Source of the DNA: Pontederia crassipes
Taxonomy: Eukaryota > Streptophyta > Magnoliopsida > Commelinales > Pontederiaceae
Direction: 5' to 3'
DNA length: 64,000 nucleotides
Assembly (NCBI GenBank): GCA_030549335.1
Contig: CM060195.1
Location: forward strand, 6,045,001-6,109,000
Below are positions 57,547 through 64,000 of the stretch, in pieces (position 1 is the stretch's first letter; the number at the start of each line of letters is the position of its first letter). Made by a program: the position numbers and the translations under genes. The notes beneath the pieces were generated by a model. The model saw only the letters and a list, made by a program, of their open reading frames with translations, was not told where the DNA came from and searched no databases.

Positions 57547-58919
57547 CAATTTTTTAAAAATCGGATCGGATTGGCATGCCGACTGAGTTGAGGTTCGACC
57601 AGTTCAATCGAGAGACAATTCGTTGAGCTGGATTTTTATATAATAATATTATTTATATTGTTTGTGAGTAATTTAATATATAAATTATTATAAAAATGGT
57701 TAAATCAATAATTATTATTTTTACTTGATGTTAATTTAAATAGTAGTTTTATTTTTATTATTACTGATATAATAATTTAAATTTAATGTCAATCTAAATT
57801 TATTATTAAAATGGACGGAACTACCTTATGGTTAGGAGGGGTCTTGGCTCTCCCAACCTTTTGAGATATTATACATATTATTAATAATTATTACTATTAT
57901 ATATATAATATAGGTAGTAAGCCCCCCTAATGTTGTGAACTTAAGGTCCCCTTAACTTTTTAAAATATTATTTATATAGTAATATATATAATAAGATTCT
58001 TCCTAATTTTGTAAACTCATATGTTATTATATTTATTAGAGAATATATGTGTATATTAATAGTAGATTTATATTATATTGCGTGTGTTTATGAATGCATA
58101 ACATATGTGTCAATAATTTTGATTTCATTCTATGACAAATTAAGTTTGCTAGTTAAGCCATAAAAAGATAGTTACATGATAAAAACACAAAAAAAAATTA
58201 TACATGATGAATAAAATATTTAACTAAAATAAAATAAGATATATAATTATGTTATCTTCTAAAATAATTCTTTTTTCTTAATATTTTGATTAATCATATG
58301 TATAAAATGCATATATATATATACATTTTTTTACCCTCTACCTTTGACCCTTCTTAAGTTGTCAATAGTGGCTCCGTCTCTGATTACTAACATATTATTA
58401 TCGAATTTTATTTTCCTTCTATATATAACTCTCTTTTATTTGATTTGATTAACAATATATTTCTATTTTAACGATTTTCTTTTTATTATTACTAATATAA
58501 TAATCTAAATTTATTACTAATATATTATTACCAGATTTTATTCTCTTTCTTTTATTTGATTAATAATTTATTTCCATTTTGATTCCTTTCCTCCAATCAT
58601 GGATTCAAAATCTTTCCTTTCATTTTCTTATTTGAATTTGAATTATTTTCCTTTTTTGTATCCTTACAAGTTTATAACTTTCCTCTTTTATTATAAAATC
58701 ATTTAAACATTCATTTCCCTAATAAAATTTTCCATATTTTAACTTCTAAAAAATAAATTAAAAAATCGGGTTGAACCTGATTTACCGCTTCAACCCGGTT
58801 TTTCCCGAGTCAAATTGATTTTTTACTCATTCCGATTTTATGATTGAATCAAAAACTGATTTTGGGACCGGTTCGCTATCAGACCGATTGGATTGGTCGA
58901 ACCGATTTTTAAAACATTA
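57547..58919. mobile_element. Non-autonomous hAT-like element with 8-bp target duplication
   Basis: The left end is CAATTTTTTAAAAATCGG; the inverse of the right end is TAATGTTTTAAAAATCGG. The perfect duplication TTGTAATC flanks it at 57539-57546 and 58920-58927, the hAT length. The 1373-base interior is AT-rich and has no transposase. A different repeat is embedded at about 57820-58385 (GGACGGAACTACCTTATGG ... GTGGCTCCGTCTCTGATTAC). Confidence 0.8.
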
Positions 58920-59750
58920 TTGTAATCTTCACTTTCTTTGGGAAAACACAACATTATTCCCAACATGTACCAACTGGCCTTGACTTGAGTTATGCCTTCA
59001 AATCAAAGCTTCACTTTTGGATTTCGTTTCGCCTTTTTTCCATAAGTTAAAAATATCCTAAAATTGAAACGGACCGATCGATTTAAGTTCTGTTTGGCAA
59101 AGCTAGCGGTTTGATTAGAGGATAACGGTTCGACTAGAGGATAGCGATATAACTAAAGTATAGCGGTTACCTATTAGAGGATAGCGGATATCGATTTGTT
59201 TATAAATCTAATAAAATTTGTTTGGTAAACATAACGGTTAAATTAGCGTATAGTATAAAATGACGAAAATAGACATAACATATAACTTGTGATCATTTTT
59301 ATATACATCATATTCATATAATTTAATTTAAAATAATTATTTTGAATATTAATATTTTTAAAATTTTATTTAATATAAAATATTGATTAATTCAAAATAA
59401 AAAATTATTTGGGTTGTAAGTAAAATTAAAGATGTGATATATAAAATAAAAATAATATATGATGTTTAATAAGTAAATATTTTTTATTTTAAAAATGAGG
59501 GTATAATAGGAAGAAAATATGAAAACGCTACCCCTATACTCTATAAGCTAGTAGGAGTAGCTTAGAGCGTTTTGTGTTCAAACCTCTAAACGCTATTGAG
59601 AAAAAATATTTACCAAACGCTTGTAGTAACGTTTTTATTCTAACAAAACGCTATCCGCTATTAAATACTCTATTTTTTTACGTGTCAAACAGTGCATGTG
59701 GGGAACTAGCGGCTAGATGGATTTGGTTTAAGGTTCTAACTGGCATTGCT

Positions 59751-62700
59751 TGTAATACCCCAAGTTAAATATTTGGTGATTTTTTTAAAAAGTAACTTAT
59801 TAATGAGCTCTAGTGACAAATTCCATAAAATATTATATCATCAAGTTGAATTTAATATTATTGGATTAGTATAAAGCTAGCATTAATATGCATAATTATT
59901 TATTAAAATAATTAATTAGTTAGCGTGTGATATAATATATATATATATATATTATCCTCATCTTCTCGTGCTAAAGGCATATACAAATGATTTAAAATTA
60001 TGAGAGTTTTAATTGACTTATTATCATCCATCCATTCATGTAGCAAGATAAAATCTGTTGAGATTAGGCATATTAATATCATTTTTCAATAAATTTGAAT
60101 TAACCTTCCTATAATAGTTTAGTAAATATTCTCCTAATTAATAATTATGCTAATTAATTAAGTGGCTGGTATCTACCAATTTTGTTATCATCACATGGTA
60201 GATTTAATCACCTAAAATAATTAACTAGGATTGGAATGGCAACAGAGACCATTTTACCGACTTACCTTAAAAGAAGAAAAAGAACAACTTTAGGTGGAAT
60301 GACAGCTCACCACACAAGTAATTTAGTTTCAAAGGTGAGCTGCCACATCACGTAAAATCGTGCAAAAATAAAATAAATTGAAACTTGATTACCGACTTAC
60401 CTTGCATGACCTAAGGAAAAAAAAAGGAAAAAAAATTACTTCCTTGCGTGTGGTCGCCCAGAAATAGAAAAAAAAATGAGAGAGAAGGTTAAAAAGGAAA
60501 GAGTCTTGTTCTCTAAAGTTGGCCGAACCATATAAGGAAGGAAGACAACACGGCACCAAAGCAAAAGGAAAGAAAAAATGGAAATTTTATAAGGTATGTA
60601 TGATTTAGATTTGAATCATTATTTTCCCGATTTTTTTTTTGGCACTTTAAATGTAAAGTCATGCATTTTCTATTGATCGGATTAATAAGAAATTTGTCAA
60701 CTTGGATATATGAAAAATCAAAACTAGAAGAAACAATTCTCTGATTCCAAGTTTTGTAGCCGAATGTTTAATTTATTGTTAAAATATATTATAATGATTA
60801 TAAAGACTATGGAACCTATAGAAAATGATTATTTAGAAGTTTAGTTTTAGGAAAGAGTTATTAGAGATTTTGTGTGCTATCCTACCGAATTAGTAGATTG
60901 GATTAGAAATTGTGCTAGAAATTATATATTTAGAAATAAAATATGAATTTAAGACTAAGGACCTTGCACAAACAAGGGTTCTAATATAATTTGAGTCAAT
61001 TCAAAATAATTTGGGTAGAGAAAGTTATGAATCTAATGAGTGGTATAAATTTTTATAAGTAATAATGAGATGTCTTTGACCATGAAAATTTATGTAAAAT
61101 TATTACGATGAATAAAAATCGAAATTTATGTATGTTGTATTTTAGAAGGTTTGATGTCAAATAAAATTAGATTGCAATTATTTTTACTTATGAATCAAAA
61201 GTTATAAATTTTATAATCCATGTTAGTTAGTCTGCCAGAAGATAGAATGATCATGAAATGTGTGTTGAATGTTGATTTTTTTAAAAAACTATCCTTGTGA
61301 GATAAAATTTAAAACGTCGAATACTTAGTAATAATGTTCATAGATAAGGAAAATTGGAATCACAAGAATTGATTGTTTAATTTAAAAGATATGAATTTTC
61401 TTTTACCAAGTGCGTGAGATATCATAATACACTTTTGATGGGTAAAGCAAGAAGATTGAACACATGAATCATATATATTTGTCATGTTCTACGTATTCTA
61501 GGTTGGTGTTAATTTTATAATAATAATATGAACATATATTATTGTTATAGGAAAGAAGATTAATGTAAGAAAAAGAACGAGGAAAGTCTTTTGTTATCAT
61601 CTATATAAGGTAAGTTGGTTTCTCCTACTCTATGTATTCACCTCTTTTGAATTTAGTGTGACATTAATTATTATAGTATTGAATATGTTTTGGATATGTT
61701 ATGAACTGATTTCAAGAAATGCAACTATAAAAGATATATATGAATGATTATATGATTGCACATTTGAAAAAAGTATATATGTTATGATATGAATGGATTA
61801 CGAGAAGTGCAATCTTGTTCCATTTGAAATGATTGATCGAGTGATGGTACAATTGAAAAGCATATGTGGTATGTTGAGGATTGATTTAATAAAATACAAT
61901 CCTATTCCGTTTGAATCAGTATTTGATATGATTCATCTTCTGATATTTGAGATACAATTGTTATATGTATTAAATTCATATATCGTCAAGTTTATATGAA
62001 AATTATGTTTTGAATGATTGATCAATTGACGGTTCATTGGTAAAGCATATGTGAAATGTTATGGAGCCATCTTATGAGATGTAATCCTATTCCGTTTGAA
62101 TGAGTTTGATTCATCTTCTGATATTCGAGATATAATCGTTATGTGATGAATCATGCATCTGCATATGCCTGCATTGCATGTATGATGGTTGGAGCTAAGT
62201 GCTACATCGCTGATCACGATAGGAGCTACCTCTAGAATTCAATGCATCATTTTGTTCCCCAGAAATGGGATGAGATAGACTGGAGTTAAGTGCCATGCGG
62301 AGTTAAGTGCCACATCGTGAGTAGTCGCGATATGGGCCACCTCTAAAGTCCACATATCGCTATATGATTTGTTTCCCGAAAAGAATGAGGTAGAATTGAG
62401 CTAAGTGCTACATCGATGTGAGCCACTTCTAGAGTCCACCTACCGACCACTAGCCAGTTGGTGATCCGTGCATTCATATGAGAGTGTTGCATTTGCATAC
62501 ATATGTTTGATATGATTCATATAATATTGATTGCAAGTTGAGTGTGATGTTTCTGATTAGTATGTTATATATGTAATTATCAAATATATGAAAATACTTA
62601 TTTTGCTATTATGATTATTGCACGTTTTTCTATGTCACTCCGAATTGATTAGTTGGTAACACATATGTTATGAGTTATCAACTTACTGAACTATTTTAGT

Positions 62701-63075
62701 TCAATCTGTTGTTTCTAACATTTTTTAGATAATTCTTGAGAATCATGCGATGTGATAGTATTTGAAGGGTTCGTGATAAGATGAAAGATTTGAGTCCCTC
62801 GCATCCTTCTATTAGGAAGTCGAGAGGTTTGGTTATGTGTAATGGATATGTAATATTTTATATGTTGTAAGAAGGCAAAGTCATTTTGTGAAATGTAAAA
62901 TTTAAGGAAGTTGATTTGCTCTGACATATTGTGTAATTTGTTTAATGTTATACTTTTATTTTTATGTAAAAAAAAAATTCCATCGTGTCTCTGCATTCCT
63001 TCATAATATTATTTGATAGTCCGTAATGAGTTGCGAATTCTAGTTTAACTCGTGGGTTAAATCGGAGTCGTGACA
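59751..63075 (+). mobile_element. Solo LTR, gypsy-like, 3.3 kb
   Basis: Begins TGTAATACCCCAAGTTAAAT and ends GAGTCGTGACA, with the perfect duplication TTGCT on both sides (59746-59750, 63076-63080). No internal region or second LTR is present. CATATGTTATGAGTTATCAACTTACTGAAC (about 62650-62690) is the U5-like block. GTGCTACATC...AGGAGCTACCTCTAGA and its variants recur three times in 62190-62440. An AT run lies at 59934-59952. Typical product of LTR-LTR recombination. Confidence 0.85.
62190..62450 (+). repeat. Short tandem repeat inside the solo LTR
   Basis: Three degenerate units of about 90-110 bases each: GGAGCTAAGTGCTACATCG...GAGCTACCTCTAGA, AGTTAAGTGCCACATCG...GGCCACCTCTAAAG and GAGCTAAGTGCTACATCG...GAGCCACTTCTAGAG. 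Seen directly. Confidence 0.65.
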
Positions 63076-63700
63076 TTGCTAGCAGTTTGATAAGCGGATA
63101 GCGGTTCAACTAACGGATAGCGGATGATGGCGTTTGATAAATTTAACGATAGAATTAGCTGATGAATATAAAATGATATAATTAGACATATGACAAAATA
63201 TTTAATTTAAGCACTATATAAATTCTATTATAATACAATAAATTAAATATATATCTTAATTAAATAAAATAAAATTTCACAACTAATTTTTTTGTTAAAA
63301 TATATAGAAATTTGTATTGACAATAAAGTTTATATAATGCACCGAGCATATAAAAATATTAATTTTGAAATTATTTTTTATTCATTATTAACCTATAAAT
63401 AATTTGTAATTAATTAAACATGAATATGAAAAGAAATATAGTTAAATGATTATAAAATAAAAATGAAAAAATAATAAGATAAGTTAGAAAGAAATAATAT
63501 ATTTAAATAAGAGTAAAATTGGAAAAGTTTATAAAACGGTAATCTCTAATTGTTAAACGCTAGTAGAGTAACTTTTCAATATTTTCATATGAAACGTTAA
63601 ATGCTATTTATTTTTTATCATTTGCTAAATAAAAAAATTAGCGTTTGAATCACTAAACACTATTTGAAACGGTAATTTTTGTGTTGCCAAAAAGAGCCTA

Positions 63701-64000
63701 AGTGTAAAACTAGAAATGACACTACTATAAAAGAAAACCGTTTACGTTCAAAAGTAAAAAAAAAGAAAAAAAAGAAAAAAATTAGAAAGGAAAAAAATTA
63801 GAAAGGAAAGTAAAAAAATGGGAAAAGTATTTGGAGAATAGGAAACGATTGAAAATGGAAATGGATACGAAATATTAATAAGGAAAGAATAAGTAATAAA
63901 AATAGAAAAGGAAAATATTAAAATAAAAGTAAAGGAAAAAAATAAAAGGAAGAAAGAGTGATATGTGGATTAATAAATTAAAATATTATCATTATTTAAC
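63701..64000. other. Purine-rich non-coding tail of the window
   Basis: Runs of AAAAAG and GGAAA; no gene or recognisable repeat beyond low complexity. Confidence 0.5.

Larger units (their letters stand above)
59090..63700. mobile_element. hAT-like element split by a solo LTR
   Basis: The left end AAGTTCTGTTTGGCAAAGC and the inverse of the right end TAGGCTCTTTTTGGCAACAC form diverged termini with the common TTTGGCAA core. Inner motifs GCTAGCGG, AGAGGATAGCGG and AAACGCTATCCGC recur on both sides of the solo LTR (59100-59720 and 63080-63140), showing one element was split. Without the LTR it is about 1.28 kb. There is no transposase, and the target duplication is unclear. Confidence 0.6.

Noticed and set aside
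63720-63740. CACACTACTATAAAAG-like text as the start of a fourth CACTA element
   Set aside because: It lacks the CACTACAAGAAA terminus of this family, no subterminal GACGCTA motifs follow, and no partner end is in the window.

Overview
The window is nuclear DNA of a flowering plant. I cannot name the species. The evidence is a 14-exon gene for a chloroplast TerC-family membrane protein with plant-type splice sites, and a dense nest of plant transposon families: CACTA (En/Spm), long non-coding LTR elements primed by tRNA-Asp, Ty3/gypsy-like solo LTRs, an L1-type LINE, hAT, MULE and RTE/SINE-like pieces. About 6 kb of the 64 kb is the one intact gene. Most of the rest is transposon or transposon debris in AT-rich DNA.

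Layout. 870-5278: 5'-truncated CACTA copy A (+). 5282-13446: minus-strand L1 LINE debris (C-terminal ORF2, YVDD motif, RT start), interrupted at about 7.0-13.04 kb by AT-rich DNA that holds a MITE, an 86-bp tandem duplication with a GC-rich hairpin, a ~400-bp tandem repeat and a 158-bp fragment of 26S rRNA. 13447-33766: an LTR split by CACTA copy B (13627-32665), which is itself split by a 9.3-kb non-coding LTR retrotransposon (22218-31555, LARD type). 33767-46313: internal DNA of the older LTR element, then a gypsy-like LTR split by CACTA copy C (36579-45034). 46.3-48.2 kb: degraded DNA and a third, inverted LTR of the LARD family. 48.2-50.6 kb: LINE ORF1 and leader debris (minus). 51523-57217: TERC gene (+), with a MULE-type element in one intron and an RTE/SINE-like piece in another. 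57547-58919: hAT-like element with an 8-bp target duplication. 59090-63700: another hAT-like element with a 3.3-kb solo LTR inside it.

Inferred history, oldest first: L1 LINE; LTR element H1 into it; CACTA B into the H1 LTR; the LARD into CACTA B. In parallel a gypsy-like LTR entered H1 and then received CACTA C. Target duplications (TCA for B, CAT for C, CATAT for the LARD, TTGCT for the solo LTR, a 10-bp one for the MULE, an 8-bp one for the hAT) support these junctions. CACTA C supplies the empty site that proves the LARD insertion.

The three CACTA copies belong to one family. Each has subterminal arrays of GCGACGCTA-like motifs, a GC-rich minisatellite ahead of the transposase, a TNP2-type transposase gene (Transpos_assoc, Transposase_21, DUF4218, DUF4216) and a multi-exon TNPA/Ptta-like gene. 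All are broken: A lacks the N-terminus and DUF4218, C lacks the catalytic core, B has stops and frameshifts. Copies B and C also share a 22-bp-arm hairpin whose loop holds a consensus splice donor at the start of the transposase gene.
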